64,000 nt of DNA from Pedobacter alluvionis (GTDB lineage Bacteria; Bacteroidota; Bacteroidia; Sphingobacteriales; Sphingobacteriaceae), in the NCBI RefSeq assembly GCF_003664035.1, contig NZ_RCCK01000014.1, positions 332,981 through 396,980 of the forward strand. Direction: 5' to 3'. The notes beneath the pieces were generated by a model. It searched no databases. It saw only the letters and a program-made list of their open reading frames with translations, and was not told the DNA's origin. Positions 28,523 through 38,800 of this stretch are shown here, in pieces. The position numbers were made by a program, and so were the translations under genes. Position 1 is the stretch's first letter. Each line of letters opens with the position of its first letter.

Positions 28523-28780
28523 AAGCTGAGGCGTCGCTTTTATTCTATAAGCGTAACTTTAAATAACGAAAATAATAAATAACTATGAAATTGCATTGCA
28601 CATCAAAGATTGCATAGCTTTTGCAGTCCATGGTGGCAGAATTAACAGTTCATCAATTTAAGATTGGGGATTTCAGGGATAGCGGGTCATCTTCAAATCC
28701 GCAATTCTCCTAAAATCTTCTATAAAAATTTTGTTATTGGTCTTGCCTGGTCCATCAACAAAAAACTATTCTTGAAATTT

Positions 28781-28932
28781 AGAGCCTGTTTAAAATTAAA
28801 TAAAATTTATTTCGTATGTCGTCAGTCTGAGCGTAGTCGAAGACCATTTTATATTTAAGAGAAGCAATCGACTTCGCTCTTGTGACAAATTAGGAGAAGT
28901 AATGTAATTGAATAAAAATTTAAACAGGCTCT
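28781..28932. repeat. MITE-like element, copy 2 (152 bp)
   Basis: It has the same terminal inverted repeats as copy 1 at 18509-18659: AGAGCCTGTTTAAA at 28781 and its inverse ending at 28932. The interior has GAGCGTAGTCGAAGACCATTT and a partner TCGACTTCGCTC. The outer 20-30 bp at each end are nearly identical between copies; the middle differs by substitutions and small indels. Confidence 0.85.
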
Positions 28933-29041
28933 TAGAATAGTTTTAAAAAAAATTTAAAGAAGAGTTGTATTAATTAAAGCAATGATACATCACTTTTAGT
29001 TAAAATCACGATCTTTATTAACTCAAATAAAACAAACAGAT

Positions 29042-30259
29042 ATGAAAAAATTATTTTTAATATTCCTGCTGCTGCCTTTTATTGGTAGTGCACAGGTTAA
29101 AGGCACCCATTTTGAACATGGGCTTTCCTGGCAGCAGGTGAAGGAAAAAGCAAAGAAAGAGAACAAATTCCTTTTGGTCGACTGCTTTACTACCTGGTGT
29201 GGCCCTTGCAAATATATGGCCAGTACCATTTTCCCACAGGAGAAAGTTGGTGAATTCTTTAACAAAAACTTTGTAAATGTTAAGGTACAGTTCGACCAGA
29301 CTAAAAATGACAGTGAAGAAGTTAAAAGCTGGTATGCAGATGCCAAGTCTATGAGCAAAGAGTTTAAGGTAAATGCCTATCCTACCTTTCTGATCTTCTC
29401 TCCACAGGGAGAGCTTGTTCACCGTATTGTAGGCGGCGGTGAGGCAGATGAATTTATTGCCAGAGCACAGATGGCGCTTAACCCTGAAACCCAGTATTAT
29501 ACACTGCTAAAAAAAAGCGAGTCGGGAAATCCTACTCCTGAAACCCTGAAACAATTGGCCGTTAGTGCAGAGGCCGCTTATGATGAGGAAAACTCCGAAA
29601 AATTTGCCAACGCTTATATTGATACACAAAAAGACCTCTATACAAAAGAGAACCTGGAGTTTATCAGCAGATACACCAGAAGCACTAAAAGCAAGGGATT
29701 TGAGCTGATGCTAAAAGATCCTGAAAAAACAGATGCGATTTTGGGAAAGGGAAAATCAAATAAAATCTTAAGCACTATTATCCTGGAGGAAAATATCTAT
29801 CCTGCGCTTAGGAAACCCAACGCAAATATAGATTCGTTGGCTGCTTCCGCACGGGCGAAATACCCGACAGTAGACATAAGCGAACCTGTAGACCTGATGA
29901 AGATCCAGATTTTTCAGAGCGAAAAAAAATGGGACAAATTTCAGCCGGCAGTGTTAAGCTACATGAAAAAATATGGTACCGAAGTAACTGCTGAAATGCT
30001 CAATTCTTTTGCATGGACTGTTTTTGAAAACTGTAAAGATCCTGACTGCATTGCTGAGGCGTTGAGCTGGAGTAAACGCAGTGTAGATGAGACCCAGAGT
30101 AAAGAGCCTTCCTACCTTGACACTTATGCCAACCTGCTGTATAAGCTGGGTAAGAAGGACCAGGCGATCGCCATGCAACAAAAAGCAGTAGACCTGGTTG
30201 CAGCTGAAAATAAAGCGCAGTACCAGGTTACGCTTGAGAAAATGAAAAAAGGTAAATAA
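29042..30259 (+). CDS. Secreted thioredoxin-like protein with C-terminal helical region
   Basis: The 405-residue product has a signal peptide cleaved near residue 18 (IGSAQ). The thioredoxin-like domain spans about 25-150 and has the active site TTWCGPCKYM near residue 57, YPTFLIFSPQGELV (cis-Pro region) and a DsbD-gamma/Thioredoxin_7-like layout. The rest is alpha-helical and ends in TPR-like helices (SYLDTYANLLYKLGKKDQAIAMQQKAVDLV). It should act as a disulfide reductase or isomerase in the periplasm. It is monocistronic with a strong terminator. A TlpA-like protein is encoded nearby at 31021-32196 in the opposite direction. Confidence 0.88.
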   Translation: MKKLFLIFLLLPFIGSAQVKGTHFEHGLSWQQVKEKAKKENKFLLVDCFTTWCGPCKYMASTIFPQEKVGEFFNKNFVNVKVQFDQTKNDSEEVKSWYADAKSMSKEFKVNAYPTFLIFSPQGELVHRIVGGGEADEFIARAQMALNPETQYYTLLKKSESGNPTPETLKQLAVSAEAAYDEENSEKFANAYIDTQKDLYTKENLEFISRYTRSTKSKGFELMLKDPEKTDAILGKGKSNKILSTIILEENIYPALRKPNANIDSLAASARAKYPTVDISEPVDLMKIQIFQSEKKWDKFQPAVLSYMKKYGTEVTAEMLNSFAWTVFENCKDPDCIAEALSWSKRSVDETQSKEPSYLDTYANLLYKLGKKDQAIAMQQKAVDLVAAENKAQYQVTLEKMKKGK

Positions 30260-30274
30260 TCCTTAAGACTAATG

Positions 30275-30313
30275 AAAAGGGGATGTAGCTATCGTGCTGC
30301 ATCCCCTTTTTTG
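30275..30313 (+). terminator. Rho-independent terminator
   Basis: AAAAGGGGATG (30275-30285) pairs with CATCCCCTTTT (30300-30310) around a 14-base loop, ending in a T-run. It lies 16 bp after the thioredoxin-like gene. Confidence 0.9.
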
Positions 30314-31020
30314 CTAATGCCCTGATATAAAGCATGAGCAACGAAGTTTCCTGTAAGCTAATTAAGTTAAGGGATAAATCGCAAAATGATGTCACCCTGA
30401 GGGATAATTTATTTATAAAAATCAATACAAGTAACATTTAATTGATTTCTTTTCCCCTTCGGCGCAGTCTTGCCTCGGCTCGCCGCCGCCGAAGGGCTCT
30501 TTCTTTTTGGCATCAAAAAGTAACAAAAAATGCCGGCTGAAAATTTTTCTTTCGAAGCTAGTAGGTTGGCTTAGGCAGTGCAGCCCGAAAAATTTATTAG
30601 GCCGGATTTAAGTAGAACGGGGATACTGTGCTATGGCCTAGCTGGATGGAAATGCGAAAGCCGTTAAAATGTTTATTTGCGAGGTCGGGATCATTATCAA
30701 AAAGTCTTCGACTACGCTCAGACTGACGACCCTAGTGCTTAACTTAATGACATTAAGCTAATCGCCTACCGAACTACGCAAAGAATAATCCTACTGTTAA
30801 GCAGTATACTACTTTAAAAGGCAATTTAAGTATCGCGGCGTTTGAACGCAAACAGACGAAAATCCATTAATTGCCGTTCTTTCAATTCACAGGATTTCTA
30901 TGTCGCTAATATAATATGCTATGGGCGTGCTGGTGTCTTTTCAAAGCAAACCCTCATATGCATTTCGGCATATAAGGGTTTGCTTGAATAATGGTTTATC
31001 CATCCTGGGATAATTACATT
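30314..31020. other. Gene-free spacer with GC-rich hairpin and REP-like sequence
   Basis: No gene is supported in these 707 bp. A GC-rich inverted repeat lies at 30455-30496 (CCCTTCGGCG and CGCCGAAGGG), followed by a small CTTTTT..AAAAAG hairpin near 30502-30520. A REP-like sequence, TCTTCGACTACGCTCAGACT, is at 30705-30724. The region looks like a collecting site for small palindromic repeats between two convergent genes. Confidence 0.6.
30945..30984 (-). terminator. Long hairpin at the end of the sigma/FecR-SusCD operon
   Basis: A 17-bp stem (30945-30961 with 30968-30984, one G-T type mismatch, 6-base loop) lies 36 bp beyond the last minus-strand gene. The T-tract on the minus strand is weak (TTTG), so it may also only protect the 3' end. 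Confidence 0.65.
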
Positions 31021-32196
31021 TTATCTGGACATCTCTATCATGGTTGAAAGTTGCCTCACAGCAACCTCATTTGGCCAAAGCAATCCCAATTCTTTAAAGC
31101 GTATTTTACCATTGCCATCAATAATAAACTTTGCGGGAATTCCGGAAACACCAAATGATGATACCGCAGGATTCTTTTTTGTAACCGGATCCTTAGTATC
31201 CATATATAAAGGCAAATCCAGGTTATGGGTTAACAAGTAGTTTACAGCGTCAGGTTTTGGGTTTGGAACCGTTTCCCAGGTGTGTATAAACAAAAACTTT
31301 ACCGTCGGGTCATTTTTATATTTGTTAACCATCATTTGCATCGCTGGTAACGACTTTTTACAAGGTCCGCACCAGGTTGCCCAGAAATCAAGAACAATTG
31401 TCTTTCCTTTAAAGTCTGACAAGGAGACTTCCTTACCGTTTATATCTTTTACCTTAAATTCCGGTGCCTGCTCCGACAGCATTTTGGCTGCTATTTCCGC
31501 TTTATATTTGTCATCAAACTGCTTGGTTAAGGCATGGAGGTAAGCATTTGCATCTTTCCCTGGATGCACCCTTACATAAGCATTTTTTAGTTCTGTCTTG
31601 ACATCATCATTGGCCAGGCCTGATAAAACTGCTTTCTCCAATTCAGGAAGCGCTTCCTGATACCTGCCGCTTTTGCTCATCAAATAATAATACTGTGCAG
31701 TTAATCCTGCACTTTTTTTGCTAGCCTGCTCATAGCATTCTTTTATAGCAGCGAAAGCTTTCTCATGGTCGCCCAGTTTATCCGCCACCTGACTGTATAA
31801 TTGTAGCAAATACAACCGCTCTTCCTTTGCGTTTGTTGAGTTGTTTAATTCTTGCTTAACCAAAGTTTCAGCTGCTTTCAAATCATAAGCCATTAAACCG
31901 GTAGTAACATTTTCAACATACATAATTCTTGCAGTTTCCTGGATCTGGTTGAAATAATATAAAGCCTTCTCAGAATTTTTTGCCACTACAAAATTATCTA
32001 CGAGTATAGCCCTGTATTGATCAAAACTCTCGTTCGGATGGGCTTTGACCAGGCGGTTGAGAATGTCTTCTTTTTTTGAAAGATCGATAAAGAGTTTCAT
32101 AGAATCGAGACTTGCCTGATAAGGTGGTTTTGCCTGCTGAGTAAATGCAGACTCTCCTATAGCCAGGATTGCTAGGAGTAAGACTATCTTTTTCAT
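31021..32196 (-). CDS. TlpA-family thiol-disulfide reductase with N-terminal helical domain
   Basis: The 391-residue product has a signal peptide ending near ESAFTQQ (about residue 20). Its TPR-like helical part spans about 25-240. A C-terminal TlpA/AhpC-TSA domain (about 250-388) has DFWATWCGPCKKSLP and GIPAKFIIDGNGKI (cis-Pro region). It is the last gene of the sigma-FecR-SusCD operon, 40 bp after the PKD-like lipoprotein. TlpA-like proteins often close such operons; a role in handling a thiol- or metal-containing cargo is inference. Confidence 0.9.
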   Translation of the reverse strand: MKKIVLLLAILAIGESAFTQQAKPPYQASLDSMKLFIDLSKKEDILNRLVKAHPNESFDQYRAILVDNFVVAKNSEKALYYFNQIQETARIMYVENVTTGLMAYDLKAAETLVKQELNNSTNAKEERLYLLQLYSQVADKLGDHEKAFAAIKECYEQASKKSAGLTAQYYYLMSKSGRYQEALPELEKAVLSGLANDDVKTELKNAYVRVHPGKDANAYLHALTKQFDDKYKAEIAAKMLSEQAPEFKVKDINGKEVSLSDFKGKTIVLDFWATWCGPCKKSLPAMQMMVNKYKNDPTVKFLFIHTWETVPNPKPDAVNYLLTHNLDLPLYMDTKDPVTKKNPAVSSFGVSGIPAKFIIDGNGKIRFKELGLLWPNEVAVRQLSTMIEMSR

Positions 32197-32236
32197 AGTA
32201 ATATAATATTAAATAATTATCTAAAATTCATTGTGT

Positions 32237-33661
32237 TTACAAATTTTTCCTGGCAGGCGCAATTTGTACAATTTCACCAAAGCCGGTAAACTTCTTGGCA
32301 TAGGTACTATTGTTAAATTCTCCCTGCGCATTAATGTCGAAATAATAAACTTCACCCGCTGCACCATTATTCACACCGATCACCAGTCGTTTACTGGTCG
32401 TCCGTTGCATTTCGATATCTTTTATTACATATCCAGCCGGGAAAGTGTAGATAAGTCGTGCAGAATTTGCAAGCATATCGTATAAATACACCCTATTATC
32501 AACAGTATAATAAAGTTGTTTTAAGATGGAGGAGGTTGCAAAGTTAGTTGCACTACCAATTTCCGGGCTATTTACCATTTGTTGATTAACCCCAACAAGG
32601 GTACTGCCAAATTGATCATACGTTAAAGACATTAGGTAGCGTCCGTTATTATCTTGCATGATGAAATACCACTCAATTTCTTCTTCGAATATCGTTGATA
32701 TGCCACGATCAGACGCAATCATTTTTCTTCCCACATTTGCCATGTCAAATGAGCCCGTTGTTTTAGGTGCATCTTCCAGGATTCTGGAAAATATAGCCAT
32801 CCGCATAAAGCGCATTTTAGCATTATCATAAAAATAGGTCAGGTCATAAGTGTTAGGAAACACACCCGGGTATAGGTCATAGTCGCCAGGAATGCGTTGG
32901 GTGAAGGGCTTGACGTTTTCCGAAGTCGAGCCTGAAATACCAGCATATAAGCTGCCATCGGCAACAATGAACTGGTCAAATTTGGAGGCGTCTAAGATAA
33001 AAGCAGGTGCACTTTTAAACGGAAGCGGTGTAGCCAAATTCGGAAGTATAGAACTTTTATCGCCAAGCTCCAGCCAGTCGTTCATATTAAACCGATATAC
33101 ATTTTGATCGCTGAAATAATAGAAGAAACCACCTTTACCAAAATTATATACGGCTAGTGCCTTACCTGGATAGCTTTTATTATTGGCCACTTCCATAGGG
33201 TTGTCAAAAAAGACATCATCTGTCCGGATGAGTGAAACTTTGCCTTTCCCATCCTTGTTATTCACGATATACCAGCCATCTGGATAGATTCCAGTGACGG
33301 TAACGGTATAACGCTTCAGCGTATAAATACCGTTTCTATTACTTGTTACTCTGTAAGTCATTAAATAGGTACCAGGACTTAAGGTTACTTTGATGCGCAA
33401 ATTTTGAGATGTGGATATCACATTTGAGTCAATTTTCCAACTGTAGGTAAATGAATCACCCGCAGGCATTGTTTGTGACAAAGTTGGTGTAATGATCAGC
33501 GAATCCCGTTGAGCTACCGTAAAACTGGTGGTTGCATCCGTAATCTTAATGTCGTTGATTTGATCATATTTAAGCGATTGATTGTCTTTTTTGCAGGCAG
33601 CAAATGCGAGCACGATGACAATAAAAACCGGGCTGAGTTTAAAAAAATGTTTTAAATGCAT
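32237..33661 (-). CDS. PKD-like surface lipoprotein
   Basis: The 474-residue product has a lipoprotein signal with Cys at FAACKKDNQ (residue about 23). A PKD-like fold follows (SFTYSWKIDSNVIS, GTYLMTYRVTSNRNGIYTLKRYTVTV). The rest resembles a repeat-rich beta structure (GGFFYYFSDQNVYRFNMND, VYLYDMLANSARLIYTF, RLVIGVNNGAAGEVYYFDIN), perhaps a propeller. PKD-like lipoproteins of this type regularly follow SusD and DUF4843 genes. It probably forms part of the surface complex of this uptake system. It starts 10 bp after the DUF4843 gene. Confidence 0.82.
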   Translation of the reverse strand: MHLKHFFKLSPVFIVIVLAFAACKKDNQSLKYDQINDIKITDATTSFTVAQRDSLIITPTLSQTMPAGDSFTYSWKIDSNVISTSQNLRIKVTLSPGTYLMTYRVTSNRNGIYTLKRYTVTVTGIYPDGWYIVNNKDGKGKVSLIRTDDVFFDNPMEVANNKSYPGKALAVYNFGKGGFFYYFSDQNVYRFNMNDWLELGDKSSILPNLATPLPFKSAPAFILDASKFDQFIVADGSLYAGISGSTSENVKPFTQRIPGDYDLYPGVFPNTYDLTYFYDNAKMRFMRMAIFSRILEDAPKTTGSFDMANVGRKMIASDRGISTIFEEEIEWYFIMQDNNGRYLMSLTYDQFGSTLVGVNQQMVNSPEIGSATNFATSSILKQLYYTVDNRVYLYDMLANSARLIYTFPAGYVIKDIEMQRTTSKRLVIGVNNGAAGEVYYFDINAQGEFNNSTYAKKFTGFGEIVQIAPARKNL

Positions 33662-33671
33662 AATATTTTAA

Positions 33672-34409
33672 TTAAGGGAACGATATCTCTTGACCGTTCT
33701 CATCTAACAATGGACCATTTGCAGCTTCATAATCGGCCAGTGCATTTCTCAGTGTCACGGGGAAGTTGAGCAGACCGTCAGAACCGATACTATCTAAAGA
33801 GAAATCTGTTATACCCAGTACCTTAACCATGAACTTGTACTTAACAGCGCTAAATTCACCAAAATCTTCATCAAGAATATCCCAATAAGCAGGTCTAACA
33901 TACATGCTGGATACATCGATCTTCAGATATCTAAAGTTTTCCTCGGTACGCAGATTGGCGGTGGTTGCTGGAGTCTGTCCGAGCGTACCTAAAGTAAAAT
34001 CCTTGGTTTCTGCTGGCTCCAACACGATTCTATAAACATGGCTTGCCATTCCAACAGAGTTGATCAGTACAAGTGGATAATTAAATATGTATACTCCAGG
34101 TGGAATGGTCACTTCTTTTAGCTCAAAATCCACGCCAGCCGTTGCAGTTGTTCCTGCAGCTGTTTTTAGCAATACGGTACGTGGCTTATCGGAAAGCTTT
34201 CCGGTAAGCCTCAAGGGTATATACATGGTATCCCTTGTTTTTACCGTTTTTTGAAAGGCAAAAGAGTAACTTCTTACCGCTGTGGTATGTAATTGTTGAT
34301 CGGTGTAAGCAAAAAAACTAACGCCATCTTTTCCCTGATAGGTTTCTACCGTTTCTTTCTTACAAGAAAACAGTGATAAGACTATCGTCACATATAATAG
34401 GTATTTCAT
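33672..34409 (-). CDS. DUF4843-family lipoprotein
   Basis: The frame is open from 34637, but the first 76 codons overlap susD and lack a signal peptide. The ATG at 34409 starts a clear lipoprotein signal (MKYLLYVTIVLSLFSCKKE) 13 bp after the susD stop and is chosen. The 245-residue product has the DUF4843 look: GKDGVSFFAYTDQ, TMYIPLRLTGKLSDKPR, TAGVDFELKEVTIPPG, HVYRIVLEP, and a C-terminal part with SAVKYKFMVKVLG. The family is Bacteroidota-specific and is found between SusD and PKD-like genes. Its role is unknown; location at the cell surface is inferred. Confidence 0.85.
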   Translation of the reverse strand: MKYLLYVTIVLSLFSCKKETVETYQGKDGVSFFAYTDQQLHTTAVRSYSFAFQKTVKTRDTMYIPLRLTGKLSDKPRTVLLKTAAGTTATAGVDFELKEVTIPPGVYIFNYPLVLINSVGMASHVYRIVLEPAETKDFTLGTLGQTPATTANLRTEENFRYLKIDVSSMYVRPAYWDILDEDFGEFSAVKYKFMVKVLGITDFSLDSIGSDGLLNFPVTLRNALADYEAANGPLLDENGQEISFP

Positions 34410-34422
34410 AATACGAGTGTGA

Positions 34423-35856
34423 TTAATTAGCATAATTCGGATTAAATTGAAGTTCAGAAGGTGGAATTGGGAGTATATATTGACTCTGTGCCATAGCAGG
34501 ACCAAATTGCATTCTGGAGGCTTTAATACGCTTATAGTAAAAGAACAACTGCCCCTCTGCATAAAATTCCTTCTGATACTCTTTGGTAATTTCGGCTTTA
34601 AGCGTCGAAGCAGTGATCGTATTCGGTAAAACGCCAATTCCTCTGTTCAGGCGTATTGTATTTAAATAGCCCACGCCAATAGCAGGTGTTGATGCCGTTT
34701 CAGCCAGGATATAATACATTTCCGAAAGACGGATACCTGGTACATACTGATCCAGTAAATTGTCACTAATAGTGGTTGTAGACGTAGATGCCTGCCAGAA
34801 TTTAGAAGGGAACGTGACTCCTCCTCCATCCTGCTCAAGGCGATAAGCATACCTAAAGTCTGTACCTCCGCCGCTGCTGGTTTCATAAAGTGTAGCAAAA
34901 TTAGCAGCGCTACGTGTAAGCGTTTGGCTTGCCGACCCCCTGAATCTAAAGTAACGTTGTACCGTGGGCAGTATATCCCTAACCCTGATCATGAACACCT
35001 GCTCATTAAAATACAAGCGGTCACGTACCAACAATCCCTGATTAACAGCACCGGCTTGTGCCTGGGTTACAAAAGGATATTTCCCCGAATTGACCACCAC
35101 AGTTGCAGCAGCAGCCGCACCGGCATTGTCGCCGCTATACAACATGATTCTTGCTTCCAGTGCTTTTACACCGTAGTAATTAAGCTTATTCCTCCTGGTC
35201 CGCAAATCGCTGGTCACAATCGGATCAACAGGCAACAGTAAACTTTCCGCTTCCTTAAGGTCGGCCAGCGCAAATTTTACCACATCCGCAGTTGTTGCTG
35301 GTGGATTTGCATTTTGATTAACTTCTTTTTTGTAGGGGATGGCTTTTAAATTGGCACCCGCAGTATATTCCGGCCCAAACATCCGTAATAAATCAAAATG
35401 CAAAAATGCTCTTAAGGCTAATGCCTCACCACGCAACAGTGCGTACGAATTATTGGATAGCACAGATCGGTTTGTTTCTGTATTTTCAATTATTTTATTT
35501 GCTGCAGCAATTGCACTATAACTGGACGACCAGATGGAATCGGTATAGCTTACGACTTCCGTTGAAGCATAGTTCAATACTTGTGTCTGTTGCAGCTTAA
35601 CTGCCGATGCTTGATCAAGTGTCGCGTAATTTTGAGCAAGTGCGGAAACGAAGCCCATGGAAAGGTTATCTCCATAGAGTTTGCTACTAGCAAGCTGGCC
35701 ATATACACCTGATAAAGCCTGTTGAAAACCAACTTCTGAAGTAAACAGCTGTTCTTCAGATAGGTTCGTTTTGGGTGTTACATCCAAAAATTTCTTACAA
35801 CCGGAAAACATCGCAACTATTGCCAGAATTCCTATAATTAATGTTGTTCTTTTCAT
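34423..35856 (-). CDS. SusD/RagB-family lipoprotein
   Basis: The 477-residue product has a lipoprotein signal ending at MFSGCKKFLDVTPK (Cys near 20). The SusD hallmarks are LRGEALALRAFLHFDLLRMFGPEY near 145, AVKALEARIMLYSGD-like helices, PGIRLSEMYYILAETAS near 375 and ITKEYQKEFYAEGQLFFYYKRI near 430. It caps the STN-SusC encoded 24 bp upstream. At 477 residues it is shorter than the glycan-binding SusD of the first locus. Confidence 0.94.
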   Translation of the reverse strand: MKRTTLIIGILAIVAMFSGCKKFLDVTPKTNLSEEQLFTSEVGFQQALSGVYGQLASSKLYGDNLSMGFVSALAQNYATLDQASAVKLQQTQVLNYASTEVVSYTDSIWSSSYSAIAAANKIIENTETNRSVLSNNSYALLRGEALALRAFLHFDLLRMFGPEYTAGANLKAIPYKKEVNQNANPPATTADVVKFALADLKEAESLLLPVDPIVTSDLRTRRNKLNYYGVKALEARIMLYSGDNAGAAAAATVVVNSGKYPFVTQAQAGAVNQGLLVRDRLYFNEQVFMIRVRDILPTVQRYFRFRGSASQTLTRSAANFATLYETSSGGGTDFRYAYRLEQDGGGVTFPSKFWQASTSTTTISDNLLDQYVPGIRLSEMYYILAETASTPAIGVGYLNTIRLNRGIGVLPNTITASTLKAEITKEYQKEFYAEGQLFFYYKRIKASRMQFGPAMAQSQYILPIPPSELQFNPNYAN

Positions 35857-35880
35857 TGGGATATGAATATGTTTTTTGAA

Positions 35881-38800
35881 TTAAAATCTTGCACTTAAAC
35901 CAAATGTATATTCTCTGGCAAAAGGATTATCTGTACCACGTTCTATTTCAATGGAGCTAAAGGTGGCCAGGTTATTGGTTGTGGCACTAACACTTAAGTT
36001 CTGCAAGCCTAACTTTTTTACAAATGCAGTTTTGAACTGATAACTCAAATTAATCGAGCTGAGCTGAATGTTATTATCGCGTTGAACAAAGCGTGAAGTC
36101 AGCTTTGTAGGCGTCGGCGAGCCGGTAATTCTTCTGTACGGACTCACACTGCCAGGCCCAGTCCAACCCAGGTCATACGCCCTCCGGTCCACATTGTTGC
36201 TCGCATCCACCGCCTCTACCCGGTTTAATAAGGTACTGTTATACAAATCAGCACCATAATTATAATTGAAGCTGAAATTTAAGGCAAAACCTGCGTACAG
36301 GAAGTTTGAATTAATGGCTCCAGTCCATCTGGGGCGGGTATCGCCAACATAGGTTTTATCGTTAACGTCCCATACAAAGGTTGGGGTACCATCTGCTTTC
36401 AGGTAAACTTCCTGGCCGGTAACCGGATCAATGCCAAGTGACCTCACCGCATAAATTGCCGTTGTCGATTGACCTTCAATAAACTGCGCATTTTCAGCTG
36501 TTTGATCAGGATTATTCGCATTCAATGCGGCGTTGAAGGCTTTGAGTTTATCAGAAACTTCTTTTAACACCGATTTATTAGTGGCTGCGTTCACAGAAAC
36601 ATTCCATTTTAAGCCTTTACGAGGGTCAGATAGTATAGTATAACCGAGGTCGAGTTGTAATCCCCTGTTCTGAATTTTACCTAAATTTTCAGTGTACGAA
36701 GGGAAACCGGTACTAGATGCCAGCGAAACTGTAGTCAGCGCATTCTGCGTTATTTCGTTATAAAATTCTGCATTAAAAGTTAAACGGTTGTCCAGAAATG
36801 CTGATGCAATACCAATGTTAGACTTTAATACTTGTTGCCAGCTTAAATTCGGGTTTCCAAGTGCACCGGGAATAGCACCTACCTCGCCGAAATAACCGGT
36901 CGATGTACCCAGGTTGTACCTGAATTGTGCTGCATAAGGGTCCTGTACAGATGTACCTGTAGAACCGTAGCTACCACGAATCCTCAACAGGTTAACTGTT
37001 CTGCTATCCTTAAGGAATTGTTCATTATTGATGTTCCATCCTAAACCTGCAGACCAGAAATTACCAAATTTATTATTCGTTCCATAAGCAGAAGAACCAT
37101 CTCTGGTATAAGTAAAATCGGTAAAATACCGGTTATCATAAGAGTAGTTTGCGCTTCCAGTATAGGAAAGATTATTAATTGTACTTTCCGTTCCGGTAGG
37201 CCTGCTGTTTAAATATTGTGCGGCAAACAGGATGTTGTCCAAACGATCAAAAGGGAAACCCTGTGTAGATACATTATATGAATTTAAACTTGTGCTGGCA
37301 AGCCTGAATCCTGCATATACCGTAACGCCATGCTTTCCAAAATTCTTGTTGTAGTTCACAGCACCTGTTCCGTCCATGGTAAAGGCCTCACTGTTGTCTT
37401 TCGAATAGGAACCCCGTGCACTTAAATCTGTTATACCATCAAACCGGCTATCTAAAGCGGAATAGAAATTATCTATCGTCCCATTCACTTTGGTGATGCC
37501 CAGTGCACCAGTAAACCACAAAGACTTACTATAGTCGTAACGAACAGTAGTGTTATTTCTTAAATTAAAGTTCTTATTTCTGTTGTTAATGGTATTGTAT
37601 GTAATATCCATTAATGGGTTTAATACAACGGAACCAGGTATACCAAAGCCCGGGTTGATATTTTCGAGGTATTTGTTTACATTACCATTTTCGTCATAAG
37701 GTTTCCAATATGGGTTTAAATTCAGATATTGACTAAATTCCCCATAGGGTGAGTCATTGGAAATAACCTGGGTTGCGATCGTGTTATTCTGGAATGTTAA
37801 ATTATTGGTTTTGTAACTCAGCTGAAAACTTCCCGAATAATTTTTCCGGTCCTGTTCTTTCATTACCCCTTGTAAAAGGTTTCCGCTAAAAGTAAGGTTG
37901 AAGGTCAAAGACTGATCACCTCCGCGTAATGATAAATTGGTTCTGTTGTTGATACCTGTTTGAACCGGAATAGATTTCCAGTCTGTATTCACACCGCTCA
38001 AAACGGCTTTATATCTTTCCGCATTAATAAATTGCCCGCTATAACTATTCAAAAAACCTACGCGGCGCTCAAAATCCAGTTTTTCTGATGCATTCAACAT
38101 GTGGTATACAGAAAGATCAGGAGATGATAATGTTAAGTTATTAGTTATGGAAACTTCTACTTTTCCTCTCGGCGGAAGGATTGTTGTAACAACCATCACA
38201 CCATTACCCCCACGAGATCCATACATTGCAGTAGCAGAAGCATCTTTTAATAACGTTACTGATGCAATTTGATTCATGTCCAAATCTGTGATGGCTTGTA
38301 ATGAAACCTGAAATCCATCAAGAATAAACAATGGCGTGTTGGGATTTCCAACAAGTTCTGAACCCAGTGTTGGGTAGGAGTTTTGTCCACGCATGCTAAT
38401 TTCAGGTAGCGCATTAATGTTACCCCCAATCTTATTGTTGGGAATAATTCTGAAAGAAGGATCAAGGGCAGCAATACCAGCAAATACATTTACCGGACTT
38501 ACGGCCTTAAGCTCAGCTCCGGTTATGGTTTTGGCTGCTCCGGTGTAGGTGCTTACCTTCCGGTCGACCATTCCTGTGATCACCGTTTCATTTAGCGTCA
38601 ACTCATTCTCCTGCATATAAATGGTATAATTCGAATTAGAGGAGATAGGCACCTCAACGGTCTTATAACCAATAAATCTGAACTCCAAAGACGTTGCACC
38701 CTGTGGTATGCTGATGGTAAACTTTCCATTCTTATCCGTCTGAACCGCAGACTTTGTTCCCTTGATTGACACTGTAACTCCCGGGATTGGCTTGTGTTCT

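Noticed and set aside
34410..34637. N-terminal extension of the DUF4843 protein
   Set aside because: It overlaps susD, and a proper lipoprotein signal starts at 34409.
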